A stretch of 64,000 bases of DNA, from assembly GCF_003337735.1 (NCBI RefSeq), contig NZ_QPJY01000013.1, positions 1 through 64,000 on the forward strand, given 5' to 3'. The position numbers were made by a program, and so were the translations under genes. Origin of the DNA: Thioalbus denitrificans (lineage in GTDB: Bacteria; Pseudomonadota; Gammaproteobacteria; DSM-26407). Positions 16,456 to 25,831 of this stretch are shown here, in pieces; the first letter of the stretch is position 1; every line of letters starts with the position of its first letter. The notes below the pieces were generated by a model, which was not told where the DNA came from, did not search any database, and saw nothing but the letters and a program-made list of their open reading frames with translations.

Positions 16456-17088
16456 TCAGCGTTGCGGGACGACAAGCCTGGCGGTATCGAACCCGAGGGC
16501 GCCGGCCCGTTGCACCAGCCGCCCATAGGTTTCCGGGGGAACGGACTTCTCCCGGGCTAGAATCCACAGGTAGTCACGGCCGGGCTCCCCCACCAGCACG
16601 GTCCGGTAGGCGGGGTCCAGGTCCAGGATCCAGTACCGGCCCCGGGTCAGTCCCGGGATAAGGCGCGAGATCCAGTTGTCGAACTCCACCTCGAGGCGGG
16701 CGTTGGTGACCGGGTCGGCCACCGTCGCGAGGCCCTGGGCGACCCGGCGGTTTCCCTCGGCGCTGATGCAGGTATTGGTAATCGCCAGCGTGCCGGGGCC
16801 GGTGAGCCGGTACTCCGCATAGGAGTGCAGGCAGCCGCGCTCGAACCAGTTGGGCAGGCGCGCGATCTCGTACCAGGTGCCCTGGTAGCGCTCCAGGTCC
16901 ACGTGCCCCACCACCGGCAGCGGCGGCGGACCGCCGCCGCGGGTGCAGGCCGACAGCGCCAGAACAACGAGCAGGAGCACCCCGCGGAGCCCGCCGCCAC
17001 ACGCCGCCACACGCCTGCCCACGGTCCGTCCCCGCTCCGTCAGCGGGCTGGCGCCCGGCGCCGATCCGACTGTCCGCGGCGACCCCAT
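16456..17088 (-). CDS. Outer-membrane lipocalin (Blc-like lipoprotein)
   Basis: A lipocalin with a lipoprotein signal: hydrophobic segment then a lipobox L-S-A-C at residue 48. The lipocalin core follows, with 'YQGTWYEIARLPNWFERG' near 69-86, the structurally conserved G-x-W. 'RGRYWILDLD' and 'YLWILAREK' complete the barrel pattern. Blc binds lysophospholipids or fatty acids at the outer membrane. The ATG at 17088 is 6 bp after the preceding gene's stop; an internal GTG at 17022 would give a more typical short signal peptide, so the start is uncertain. Confidence 0.9.
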   Translation of the reverse strand: MGSPRTVGSAPGASPLTERGRTVGRRVAACGGGLRGVLLLVVLALSACTRGGGPPPLPVVGHVDLERYQGTWYEIARLPNWFERGCLHSYAEYRLTGPGTLAITNTCISAEGNRRVAQGLATVADPVTNARLEVEFDNWISRLIPGLTRGRYWILDLDPAYRTVLVGEPGRDYLWILAREKSVPPETYGRLVQRAGALGFDTARLVVPQR

Positions 17089-17094
17089 GCGGCC

Positions 17095-17421
17095 TCAGGC
17101 CCTGCCCACGTTGGCATCCGACGGGGTGTGGAAATATTCACTCTCCTCGGCCGACTGGCGCGTCTCGTCCATCAGCATTCGCAGCCGTTTCTCCGCCGTA
17201 TCGATATCGGTGCAGCTCTCGCAGAGGGGATCGCCACAGGGCTGGCGCGAGTAGAGCCAGAAGTGGACGGCACCGGCCAGCAGGCCCGAGGCGACGTCCC
17301 AGGAGTCCGCCTCCGGATCCTCTTCCAGCAGGCGGTTGCCCAGTTCGACCACCTCCTGCAGGGCACGGTTCAGTTCGGTCATCTCATCGCTCGGGTCGGA
17401 TACGCTCACGGTTCGGCTCAT
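17095..17421 (-). CDS. Small acidic Cys-containing protein, unknown
   Basis: A 108-residue acidic protein. The middle has 'CGDPLCESC' (three cysteines in nine residues) between two helical stretches, suggesting a metal or redox site. I do not recognise a family. It ends 6 bp before the lipocalin start and follows a DUF3775-type gene, so these three minus-strand genes probably form one operon. Confidence 0.6.
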   Translation of the reverse strand: MSRTVSVSDPSDEMTELNRALQEVVELGNRLLEEDPEADSWDVASGLLAGAVHFWLYSRQPCGDPLCESCTDIDTAEKRLRMLMDETRQSAEESEYFHTPSDANVGRA

Positions 17422-17486
17422 CGTTGCGGTCTGGGCCGGATATACTATCCCAAACCCCCGCCCGGGGCTCCATCCGGGGCCCCGAA

Positions 17487-17870
17487 TCAGTCACAGCCGT
17501 AGCCGAGCAGGTCCAGCCCCTCCCGGAGGTAGTCGGCCACCAGCGGCGTGGCCAGCAGGTAATCGGCCGTGCGCGGGGTCCAGGCCGCCTTCGCCTCCTC
17601 GAGGACGATCTCCCACTCGCTCTCCTCGTAGTCGCCGCGCCCCAGCCACATCAGCGCCACCACCTCCACCTGCTGCCCCTCCTCGAGATCCTCGATGACG
17701 GCGCGGGCCTCCTGGTAGGAGAGATCGTCCTGGTGGTCGGCGAGCACCTGCAGGGCCCAGTCGTCGCTGGGGCTGAAGGGCTCCTCGGGTATGACCACCG
17801 CCTCCTTGGCCTGGAATTCCCGGGCCTTCTCGATGAGAAAGCAGACGCTGTCGGGATTCACGTCGAGCAT
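17487..17870 (-). CDS. DUF3775-family protein
   Basis: A 127-residue acidic protein matching the DUF3775 pattern: 'V.FLI.KAREF.AKE' near residues 8-21, 'LSYQEARAVIEDLEEGQQVEVVALMWLGRGDY' spread over 48-79 and 'TADYLL.TPLVADYLREGL' at the end. The family is widespread in proteobacteria without known function. The ATG at 17870 is firmly supported by AAGGAGG at 7-bp spacing. Confidence 0.82.
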   Translation of the reverse strand: MLDVNPDSVCFLIEKAREFQAKEAVVIPEEPFSPSDDWALQVLADHQDDLSYQEARAVIEDLEEGQQVEVVALMWLGRGDYEESEWEIVLEEAKAAWTPRTADYLLATPLVADYLREGLDLLGYGCD

Positions 17871-18000
17871 GGCATCCTCCTTATCGCAGAGTGGTGGCGG
17901 CGGGCCGGTTCCACCCGGCATCCCGGGCGGGGAAAGTGTACAGCGCCGCCCTGACGCGGGTGCATTCCCTCCCGCGCGGTTCCCGCCGCCCGGCGACGCG

Positions 18001-18939
18001 TCAGCGCAGCAGCCCCGTGACGATGAGATCCACGGCCGCCTCGGGGGAGAGTCCGTGCGCCATCAGGGTATCGAGCTGCTTCTGGTCCACGGTTCCCACC
18101 GCCGCTTCGTGGGTCACCTTGGCCTGGGGGTGGGAGACATCGACGATGGGTTCGGCCCGCGCCACGGCGTGGTCCCGCACCAGCTCCATGCAGTCCATGT
18201 GGCCGCGCGCCCCCGCGGCCTGGCCGCGGGTGATGCCCAGCACCTCGGCGCGGGCCTCGCCGGAGAGGGCCACCCGGGTCTTGATCAGGCCCCGGGCCTC
18301 GCGCCCGGCGAGCACCAGCTCGTCGCGCAGGCTGATGCGGTCGCTCCCGCTGCCGGCGACCCGCGCGGTAATCTCCGCCACGCCGCCCTCGGCCACTTCC
18401 ACCCGCACGTCCAGCTCCACCGCTCCCGCCCGCCCCTGGATGAGGTGGAAGTCGGAGCGGAAGCGGGCCCCCGGCCCCACCCGCACGATACTCCGGGGAA
18501 TCACCGTCACCCCGCCGTAGGGACCGTGCACGTGGCCCTCGGAGTAGTCGAGCTCGGCGCCCGCGGCGAGATCCACCCGCGCCTCCATCTCGTGGCGCAC
18601 CTGCCGGGCGTAGGGAAACAGGCAGTGGGAAACCAGCCGCGCACGGGCCCCCTCGCCCAGCGCCACCACCACCCGCAGGCGCTGGTCCCCCTCCGGCTGC
18701 ATGATGCCCACGCAGGTGTGGATGGGGTTGCGCACCTCGACCCCGGGCGCCACGGTAATCTCCGCCACGATCACGCCGTCCTCGCGGCGGCCGGTCACGC
18801 TTACCCCGGGGATGGCGTTCGCGCTCACCAGCTCCTGGCCGTCCACCACCACGTGGGCGGTCTCGGGACTGTTCAGGATGGCGGCGTCGGCATAGGTGCG
18901 GAACAGCAGCGCCAGCAGGTCGCCCGATGACTCAGTCAC
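18001..18939 (-). CDS. SufB/SufD-like scaffold protein
   Basis: A 312-residue protein of the SufB/SufD superfamily (right-handed beta-helix), which assembles or transfers Fe-S clusters together with a SufC ATPase. The C-terminal signature 'DVSHPQAKVTHEAAVG' and 'LMAHGLSPEAAVDLI' match the SufB/D core, with E replacing the usual G after the conserved His. It is shorter than canonical SufB and lacks its N-terminal extension. Its start overlaps the ATPase stop by 8 bp, so expression is coupled. No sufS, sufE or sufU is present here. It may be a minimal two-gene SUF-like system rather than part of sufBCDS. Confidence 0.83.
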   Translation of the reverse strand: MTESSGDLLALLFRTYADAAILNSPETAHVVVDGQELVSANAIPGVSVTGRREDGVIVAEITVAPGVEVRNPIHTCVGIMQPEGDQRLRVVVALGEGARARLVSHCLFPYARQVRHEMEARVDLAAGAELDYSEGHVHGPYGGVTVIPRSIVRVGPGARFRSDFHLIQGRAGAVELDVRVEVAEGGVAEITARVAGSGSDRISLRDELVLAGREARGLIKTRVALSGEARAEVLGITRGQAAGARGHMDCMELVRDHAVARAEPIVDVSHPQAKVTHEAAVGTVDQKQLDTLMAHGLSPEAAVDLIVTGLLR

Positions 18940-19648
18940 GGCACACCTCCCCGTCGCAGACGCCGCAGGGCCGGCGCCGGTAGGACTCCGCGATGGACTC
19001 CGGTGCGCCGGTGGCGATGATCCGTCCGGCGCAGAGGTAGGAGGCCCGATCGGCCACCTGGGCCAGCTCCTGCTGGTGGGTGATGAGCAGCACCGCCGCG
19101 CCGGGTCCGCGCAACTCGCGGATGAGCTTCGCGATTTCGTCGATGGAGAGCAGGTCGATGCCCGCTCCGGGCTCGTCGAGGATGGCCAGCCGCGGCCGCA
19201 GGGCGAGCGCCGAGGCCAGCTCGATGCGCTTGCGCTCGCCGCCGGAGAGGGTCTTGTCCACCGCCCGCTCCAGGTAGGCGCCGGGTTCCAGCCCCACCCG
19301 CTCCAGCCACAGCGCGGGGTCGCCCGGGTCCTCCCCCAGGGTGAGGTAGTCGCGCACCTTCAGCCCCTCGAAGCGCGCCGGCTCCTGCCAGGTGAGGGTG
19401 ATGCCGAGGCGGGCCCGCTCGTGGATGGGGAGCCCGTCGATGGGCCGCCCGCGGAAGCGGATGGTGCCGGCGCTCGGCCGGTAGCCGCTGCAGCCCATCA
19501 CCAGGTTGGCCAGGGTGGTCTTGCCCGTGCCGTTGGCGCCGAGCAGGACATGGATCTCGCCCGCCTCCAGGGTCAGGTCCACCGCCTCCAGGATGGCCCG
19601 GCCCGCCGCCGAGAAGGAGAGTCCGTCGATCTGCAGCAGCTCGGTCAT
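18932..19648 (-). CDS. SufC-like ABC ATPase with C-terminal Cys motif
   Basis: A 238-residue soluble ABC-type ATPase. Walker A is at residues 37-45 (GANGTGKTT), the signature LSGGE near 140 and Walker B 'LAILDEPGAGID' near 165. It matches SufC in length and in the 'T.Q.P.R..GL.V..YL' Q-loop region. Unusual is the C-terminal tail with C228, C231 and C236 (CGVC...C), three cysteines not found in ordinary SufC that could bind a cluster or metal. The ATG at 19648 is chosen over an in-frame 19804 start. It is the first gene of the pair with the SufB-like protein. Confidence 0.85.
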   Translation of the reverse strand: MTELLQIDGLSFSAAGRAILEAVDLTLEAGEIHVLLGANGTGKTTLANLVMGCSGYRPSAGTIRFRGRPIDGLPIHERARLGITLTWQEPARFEGLKVRDYLTLGEDPGDPALWLERVGLEPGAYLERAVDKTLSGGERKRIELASALALRPRLAILDEPGAGIDLLSIDEIAKLIRELRGPGAAVLLITHQQELAQVADRASYLCAGRIIATGAPESIAESYRRRPCGVCDGEVCRD

Positions 19649-19871
19649 GAAGCGGAGCCTCGTCGGGGAGAACCTGCGGGTGTCGGGGGAATCCAACCTG
19701 AAACTCCCTCTGCTGATTTTAGTGTACCGCTTCACTCCTGGAGGCACATTCGGCGCGCGTCCCACCGGGAGTCCCCGGCCCTTGGCGCATAATGGGCCTG
19801 GCAACTCGGCGGACGGAACGACCGATGGGCGACGGCGACGACTGGACGGATGAGATCACGCGGCTGGCCCG

Positions 19872-19901
19872 GTGACGAATCGCACCCGGCTCTGCTATAA
19901 G
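19872..19901 (+). promoter_or_regulatory. Predicted sigma-70 promoter for greB
   Basis: GTGACG at 19872-19877 resembles a -35 box. After 18 bp comes TATAAG at 19896-19901, with TG one base ahead (extended -10). The likely start point would leave a leader of about 40 bases before greB. Confidence 0.5.
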
Positions 19902-19945
19902 CCCGGAGAACCGGTGTACGCACCTTCCATCCCCTCAGGCAGACC

Positions 19946-20467
19946 ATGGGACGCTGGCGACCCCCTCCACCCAAGTCATCCCCCTACATCACCGCCGAAG
20001 GCTTCGATCGGCTGCAGGCGGAGCTCGCCGCGCTGTGGCCCCACCGCCGGGAGGTGACGAAGCACCTGGCGGCGGCCGCCGCGGAGGGGGACCGTTCGGA
20101 AAACGCCGAATACATCTACCGCAAGAAGGAGCTGCGCGGGATCGACCGGCGCATCCGCTACCTGCAGAAGCGCCTGCCGCTGCTCCAGGTGGTGCGCGAC
20201 GCCCCCGGGGATCGCGAGCGGGTGTTCTTCGGCGCCCACGTGGTGCTGGAGGACGAGGACGGTGCCGAGCTGCGCCTGCGCATCGTGGGCGCCGACGAGA
20301 TCGAACCGGGGCGCAACCACATCAGCGTGGACTCCCCCATGGCCCGGGCCCTGCTCAACCGGGGACTGGACGACGAGGTGCGGGTGCTCACGCCGGAGGG
20401 GGAACGGCGCTACTACGTCATCGCCGTCCACTACGGGAACCTGCCGGAGCCGGACGATGCGCCCTGA
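19946..20467 (+). CDS. greB: Transcription elongation factor GreB
   Basis: A 173-residue Gre factor that rescues backtracked RNA polymerase by stimulating transcript cleavage. The coiled-coil tip carries the acidic residues in '[18 protein letters not shown]' (residues 47-64), and the C-terminal domain has '[14 protein letters not shown]'. The [12 protein letters not shown] segment favours GreB over GreA. Starts at the ATG at 19946. It stands alone behind its own promoter. Confidence 0.95.
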   Translation: MGRWRPPPPKSSPYITAEGFDRLQAELAALWPHRREVTKHLAAAAAEGDRSENAEYIYRKKELRGIDRRIRYLQKRLPLLQVVRDAPGDRERVFFGAHVVLEDEDGAELRLRIVGADEIEPGRNHISVDSPMARALLNRGLDDEVRVLTPEGERRYYVIAVHYGNLPEPDDAP

Positions 20468-20506
20468 AACCGCGTCGGCGCAGGCCTTGCCACCCTCCCC
20501 CGCGCC

Positions 20507-20905
20507 TCACTCCTTCCCGAACAGCCGCTCCAGGGCCACGCGGGCGGCGGCCTCCTCCTCCGACTCCGGCTTCCGCTCCGTGGCGGCGACCGCCGCCGCG
20601 GGCGGCTCCTCGCCGAACAGCGCGGCCAGTTCCACCAGCGCCTCCGCCTCCTCACCCGGATCGGCCGGCTGCCAGGCGCCGACCCGGGGCTGGAACCAGT
20701 CGCAGAAGTTGGCCCGCTCCTTGTCGGTCACATCCTCGGCGCGGTCCTCCCGGCACTGCCCCGCGACCGCGGGGTCCCAGGCCCGGCACAGCCGGCACAC
20801 ATGCAGCTCGGCGTCACAGGCGCGGCACACGGCCCGTCGCGACAGCGGCAGCGGCCACTCCTCGATGGACCCACCGCACTTCCAGCACACCAGCGGCTCG
20901 GTCAT
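20507..20905 (-). CDS. Small multi-zinc-ribbon protein
   Basis: A 132-residue protein. The N-terminal half has several Cys pairs: C7/C10 (CWKC), a CRAC pair near 27-30 and CRLC near 36-39, with two further Cys later (GQCRE and NFCDWF), as in zinc-binding modules. The C-terminal half is an acidic, Ala/Glu-rich helix. The ATG at 20905 is supported by GGGAGAAGG. The family is seen in gammaproteobacteria, with unknown function. Convergent with greB. Confidence 0.72.
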   Translation of the reverse strand: MTEPLVCWKCGGSIEEWPLPLSRRAVCRACDAELHVCRLCRAWDPAVAGQCREDRAEDVTDKERANFCDWFQPRVGAWQPADPGEEAEALVELAALFGEEPPAAAVAATERKPESEEEAAARVALERLFGKE

Positions 20906-21111
20906 GATCCTTCTCCCTGGCGGGAAATCTGCCCCCATCATGACCCTGTGGGGGGCGCGGTTCAAACACCCGCCGCCCAGGCCCTGTACCCGTGCCCGCG
21001 CCGCGCTACACTCAGGGCCGGTGACGGAATTCCCGCGACGCCGGAGGGGCGGCCGCCCGGGCGGGATGTTTCCGCGGGATGCCGGCCGGAGGATGGATCG
21101 GAAATGAACCC

Positions 21112-22043
<932 letters not shown>

Positions 22044-22044
<1 letters not shown>

Positions 22045-22823
22045 TGGCGCCCTGGAGCCCCCCCCGGCTGCGGCGCGGCGCCTTCGCCGTCTGGCGCCGC
22101 AATCTGCTGGTGTGGCGCAAGCTCATCGGCCCCGCCATCGTGATGAACTTCGGCGAGCCCGCCCTCTACCTGCTCGGGCTCGGCTACGGCCTCGGCTTCT
22201 TCGTCGGCCAGGTGAACGAACTGCCCTACCTGGCCTTCCTGGCCTCGGGCATCGTGGCCTCCTCGGCCATGACCACCGCCGCCTTCGAGGGCATGTATTC
22301 GGTCTACACCCGGATGGTGCCCCAGCGCACCTACGAGGCCCTGCTGGCCACGCCGCTGGAGGTGGACGACATCCTCGCCGGGGAGATGCTCTGGTGCGCC
22401 ACCAAGAGCGTGTTCAGCAGCGCCGCCATCCTGGTGGTGGCGGCCCTGCTCGGGGTGGTGGCGGGCTGGCAGGCCCTGTGGGTCCTGCCGGTGGTGTTCC
22501 TGGCCGGGATGTGCTTCGCCGGGCCGGCGATGATGATGAGCGCCGTGTCCACCAGCTACGACTTCTTCAACTACTTCTTCGTGCTGGTGATCACGCCCAT
22601 GTACCTGCTGTGCGGGGTGTTCTACCCGGTGGAGACGCTGCCCCGGGCGCTGCAGGGCTTCATCCAGTTCCTGCCGCTGACCCACGCGGTGGCCCTCGCC
22701 CGGCCGCTGGTCACCGGCCTGCCGCTGGATGGGGTGCCGTTGCACCTGGCGGTGCTGGCCGCCTACGCCGCGGTGAGCTACTACCTGGCCGTGGTGCTGG
22801 TGCGCAGGCGGCTGCTGGTCTGA
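22044..22823 (+). CDS. ABC-2 type permease (NodJ-like)
   Basis: A 259-residue inner-membrane protein with six predicted spans, matching the ABC-2 membrane family. 'FGEPALYLLGLGYGLGFFVG' near 32-51 and 'FYPVETLPRALQ' near 193-204 fit NodJ-like permeases. It pairs with the ATPase just upstream (overlapping TGATG). Substrates of this subgroup include lipids, oligosaccharides and drugs, and context does not decide among them. Confidence 0.9.
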
Positions 22824-22830
22824 GCGGGGC

Positions 22831-22854
22831 GCTGGCCGGCGGCCGCCGGTCAGC
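22831..22854. terminator. Hairpin between convergent genes
   Basis: A 24-bp near-palindrome (GCTGGCCGGCGG / CCGCCGGTCAGC, one G-U pair in RNA) spans the junction of the ABC-2 permease and ptsP and includes the ptsP stop. It could end transcripts from both sides, though no T-run follows. Confidence 0.4.
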
Positions 22855-25120
22855 TCTTCAGGCCGAGCGGGTTGAGCAGCCCCTCGGCTTCGAGGAGGGC
22901 GCCGACATGGGCGCGCACGGCCTTGCCGTTGTCGAACTCGAGCACCTCGAGGGCCAGCTCGCGGGCCCGGTCGAGGGTGATGTTGCGGATTGCCCACTTC
23001 ACCAGCGGCACGCTCGGCACGCCCATGCTCAGGGTGTCGAAACCGAGCCCCATGAGAATCACCGCGGCCACCGGATCACCGGCCATCTCGCCGCAGATGC
23101 TCACCGGCTTACCCTCCGCGTGGGCGCCGTCCACCACCTGTTTCAGCGCGTGCAGCACGCCGGGATGAAGGGTGTTGAACAGCCCGGCGACCCGGGCGTT
23201 GTTGCGATCCACGGCCAGCAGGTACTGGGTCAGGTCGTTGGAGCCCACGGAGAGGAAATCCACCCGCCGCGCCAGGGCCCGGATTTGGTACACCGCCGAA
23301 GGCACCTCCACCATCACGCCCACCCGGGGCATGGCGATGGAGGGACCCTCCTCCTCCAGGACCTCGGCATAGGCCCGGTGGATGAGCTGCAGCGACTCAT
23401 CCACCTCGTCCACGCCGCTGATCATCGGCAGCAGGATCTGCAGGTTGCCGAGGCCGCTGCTGGCCCGCAGCATGGCGCGCACCTGGACCAGGAATATCTC
23501 GGGGTGATCGAGGGTGATGCGGATGCCGCGCCAGCCGAGGAAGGGGTTGTCCTCCACCACCGGGAAGTAGGGCAGCGCCTTGTCCCCGCCCACGTCGAGG
23601 GTGCGCATGACCACGGGGCGCGGGGCGAAGCGCTCCAGCACCTCCCGGTAGAGCACCCGCTGCTCGTCCTCGTCCGGGAACCGTTCCCGGATCATGAACG
23701 GGATCTCGGTGCGGTAGAGGCCGATGCCCTCCGCACCGCTGTTCAGCGACGGGGTGATGTCGGCCAGCAGGCCCGTGTTCACGAACAGCGGCAGATGGTG
23801 CCCGTCGGGGGTCTGGGCGAGCAGGTGGCGCAGGCCGGTGAGCCCCACCTGCAGCTCCTTCTCCTCCCGGGCCAGGCGCTGGTACTCCTCCAGCAGGGTG
23901 GCGGAGGGGGCGAGGATGGCGCGCCCCTGGTTGCCGTCCACCACCACCTGCAGCCCCTCGCTGCGGGCCACCTTGAGCTCCTGCAGCCCCATCACCGCCG
24001 GCACGCCGAGCGCCCGGGCCAGGATGGCCACGTGGGAGGAGCTCGAACCGTGCACCGAGACGATGCCGGCGAGGCGCTCGGGCGGCACCTCGGCAAGCTC
24101 CGAGGCGCTGATCTCCTCGCCCACCAGGATGGTGTCCTGCGGCCAGCTGTCGCGCCTCGGCTCCGACTCCTGCAGGTGCGCCAGGATGCGTCGGCCGATG
24201 TCCTTGAGATCCGCGGCCCGCTCGCGCAGGTACTCGTCCTCCAGCCCCTCGAACACCCGCACGTGATCGCGGATGGCGTCGCGCAGGGCCGCCGGCGCCC
24301 AGGAACCCGCGCGGATGTAGGCCTCGGTCTTCCCCACCAGGGTATCGCTGCCGAGGATCTGGATGAAGGCGTCGAACAGCACCTGGTCCTCGGGCGGCAG
24401 GGAGGGCGAGAGCTGCTTGGAGAGCTGGCGGATCTCCGCCTTGGCCCCCTCCAGCGCCTGGTGGAAGGCCTGGATCTCCATCTCCACGTCCTCGGCGGCC
24501 CGATCGGGCACCGCCTCCAGGTCCGCCGGCGGGTAGACCACCACCGCGGTGCCGATGCCGACCCCGGGCGCGCCCGCCACGCCGGTATACCAGTTGCCGG
24601 TCAGGCTCGAGCCGGTGCGCCCCAGCTCCTGGATGTCACCGGTGGCCAGGGCGTGGGCTATCACCCCGGCCAGCTGGGCGGACATGGTGATCAGGAACGC
24701 CACCTCGCCGCCGTCGAAGCGCCGCCGCTCCTGCTGCTGGACCACCAGCACGCCCAGCACCCGGCGCTGGTGGATGATGGGCACGCCGAGGAAGCTGTTG
24801 TAGCGCTCCTCGCCCGTTTCGGGGAAATAGAGATAGCGGGGGTGGGTGGGCGCGTCCTCGAGGTTGACCGGCTCCTCGCGCTGGGCCACGTAGCCCACGA
24901 GGCCCTGGTCGAAGGTGAGGCGGACCACGCCCACCGCCTCCTGGCGCAGGCCGTCGGTGGCCATCAGCCGGAGGTCCTTGTGCTCCGGATCCACCAGGTA
25001 GACCGAGCAGACATGGGTGTCCATCGCCGCCTTGACGCTGGCGACGATGATGGAGAGCGCTTCGCCGAGATTGCGGGCGGCGTTGACGTCCTGGACGATT
25101 CGGCGAAGTGTCTTGAGCAT
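22850..25120 (-). CDS. ptsP: PEP-protein phosphotransferase PtsP (EI-Ntr)
   Basis: A 756-residue enzyme I of the nitrogen-related phosphotransferase system. It has an N-terminal GAF domain (residues 1-155) and a PEP-utiliser core with the phosphorylated His at about residue 363 (SSSSHVAILA). A C-terminal TIM barrel follows, with 'GIGLYRTEIPFM' and 'SVGSNDLTQYLLAVDRNN'. It would pass phosphate from PEP to NPr (PtsO), whose gene is not in this window. The rppH gene ends 49 bp upstream, the same order as rppH-ptsP in other gammaproteobacteria. Confidence 0.95.
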   Translation of the reverse strand: MLKTLRRIVQDVNAARNLGEALSIIVASVKAAMDTHVCSVYLVDPEHKDLRLMATDGLRQEAVGVVRLTFDQGLVGYVAQREEPVNLEDAPTHPRYLYFPETGEERYNSFLGVPIIHQRRVLGVLVVQQQERRRFDGGEVAFLITMSAQLAGVIAHALATGDIQELGRTGSSLTGNWYTGVAGAPGVGIGTAVVVYPPADLEAVPDRAAEDVEMEIQAFHQALEGAKAEIRQLSKQLSPSLPPEDQVLFDAFIQILGSDTLVGKTEAYIRAGSWAPAALRDAIRDHVRVFEGLEDEYLRERAADLKDIGRRILAHLQESEPRRDSWPQDTILVGEEISASELAEVPPERLAGIVSVHGSSSSHVAILARALGVPAVMGLQELKVARSEGLQVVVDGNQGRAILAPSATLLEEYQRLAREEKELQVGLTGLRHLLAQTPDGHHLPLFVNTGLLADITPSLNSGAEGIGLYRTEIPFMIRERFPDEDEQRVLYREVLERFAPRPVVMRTLDVGGDKALPYFPVVEDNPFLGWRGIRITLDHPEIFLVQVRAMLRASSGLGNLQILLPMISGVDEVDESLQLIHRAYAEVLEEEGPSIAMPRVGVMVEVPSAVYQIRALARRVDFLSVGSNDLTQYLLAVDRNNARVAGLFNTLHPGVLHALKQVVDGAHAEGKPVSICGEMAGDPVAAVILMGLGFDTLSMGVPSVPLVKWAIRNITLDRARELALEVLEFDNGKAVRAHVGALLEAEGLLNPLGLKS

Positions 25121-25169
25121 CGGGTGTCCTGTTCAGCGGGCCGCGTAGGGTCGGTCCGTTACCGGTCCT

Positions 25170-25694
25170 TCAGGCCCGGCGCACCTGGTCGCGTTCCGCC
25201 GTGCGTTCGCGCAGCCGCAGCTCGGCGAACAGCGACGGCGCCAGCTCCTGCAGCGCGGCACGGTAGACTTCCCGCTTGAAGGCCACCACCTGGCGCAGGG
25301 GATACCAGTAGCTGACCCAGCGCCAGTGATCGAACTCGGGTTTCGCGGTGCAGTCGAAGCGGACCTTGTCCTCGCTCGCCAGCAGCCGCAGCAGGAACCA
25401 CTTCTGCTTCTGCCCGATGCAGACGGGATCGGCGTTGCGCCGCACGTAGCGGCGTGGCAGGCGGTAGCGCAGCCAGCCGCTGGTGCGGGCGATGATCTGC
25501 ACGTCCGCCGCGCCCAGGCCGACCTCCTCCTCCAGCTCGCGGAACAGGGTCTCCTCGGGCGACTCCTCCCGCAGCATGCCGCCCTGGGGAAACTGCCAGG
25601 CGTTCTGGCCGACGCGGCGAGCCCAGAAGAGCTGCCCCCTGTCGTTGGTCAGGATAATCCCGACGTTTGCCCTGAACCCCTGAGAATCAATCAC
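25170..25694 (-). CDS. rppH: RNA pyrophosphohydrolase RppH
   Basis: A 174-residue Nudix enzyme that removes pyrophosphate from 5'-triphosphate RNA ends and thereby triggers decay by RNase E. The Nudix box reads '[23 protein letters not shown]' split over residues 38-60. The 'WQFPQGG' and '[13 protein letters not shown]' motifs are diagnostic of RppH. It starts with GTG at 25694, with no Shine-Dalgarno visible and a TTATAA sequence directly upstream, so the start region deserves a check. Followed by ptsP. Confidence 0.94.
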   Translation of the reverse strand: MIDSQGFRANVGIILTNDRGQLFWARRVGQNAWQFPQGGMLREESPEETLFRELEEEVGLGAADVQIIARTSGWLRYRLPRRYVRRNADPVCIGQKQKWFLLRLLASEDKVRFDCTAKPEFDHWRWVSYWYPLRQVVAFKREVYRAALQELAPSLFAELRLRERTAERDQVRRA

Positions 25695-25746
25695 TTATAA
25701 AACACCCGAGCCTTTTCGACCAACCACAATTCTTCCACAACACAGG

Positions 25747-25772
25747 CCGGGGCGGCAAGCCGCCCCGGTTTT
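25747..25772 (+). terminator. Strong rho-independent terminator, plus orientation
   Basis: A GC-rich stem (CCGGGGCGGC paired with GCCGCCCCGG, 9-10 bp, minimal loop) is followed by TTTT. On the minus strand no T-run follows. No annotated plus-strand gene ends before it, since rppH runs leftward and the next plus gene begins at 25832. It therefore terminates an unannotated plus transcript or acts in the leader of the phosphatase gene. Confidence 0.75.
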
Positions 25773-25831
25773 ACCTGCAACCCGCGCAACGGTATCCTTA
25801 CGGATTGGATCGTCCAGGGAGCGAATCCGCC

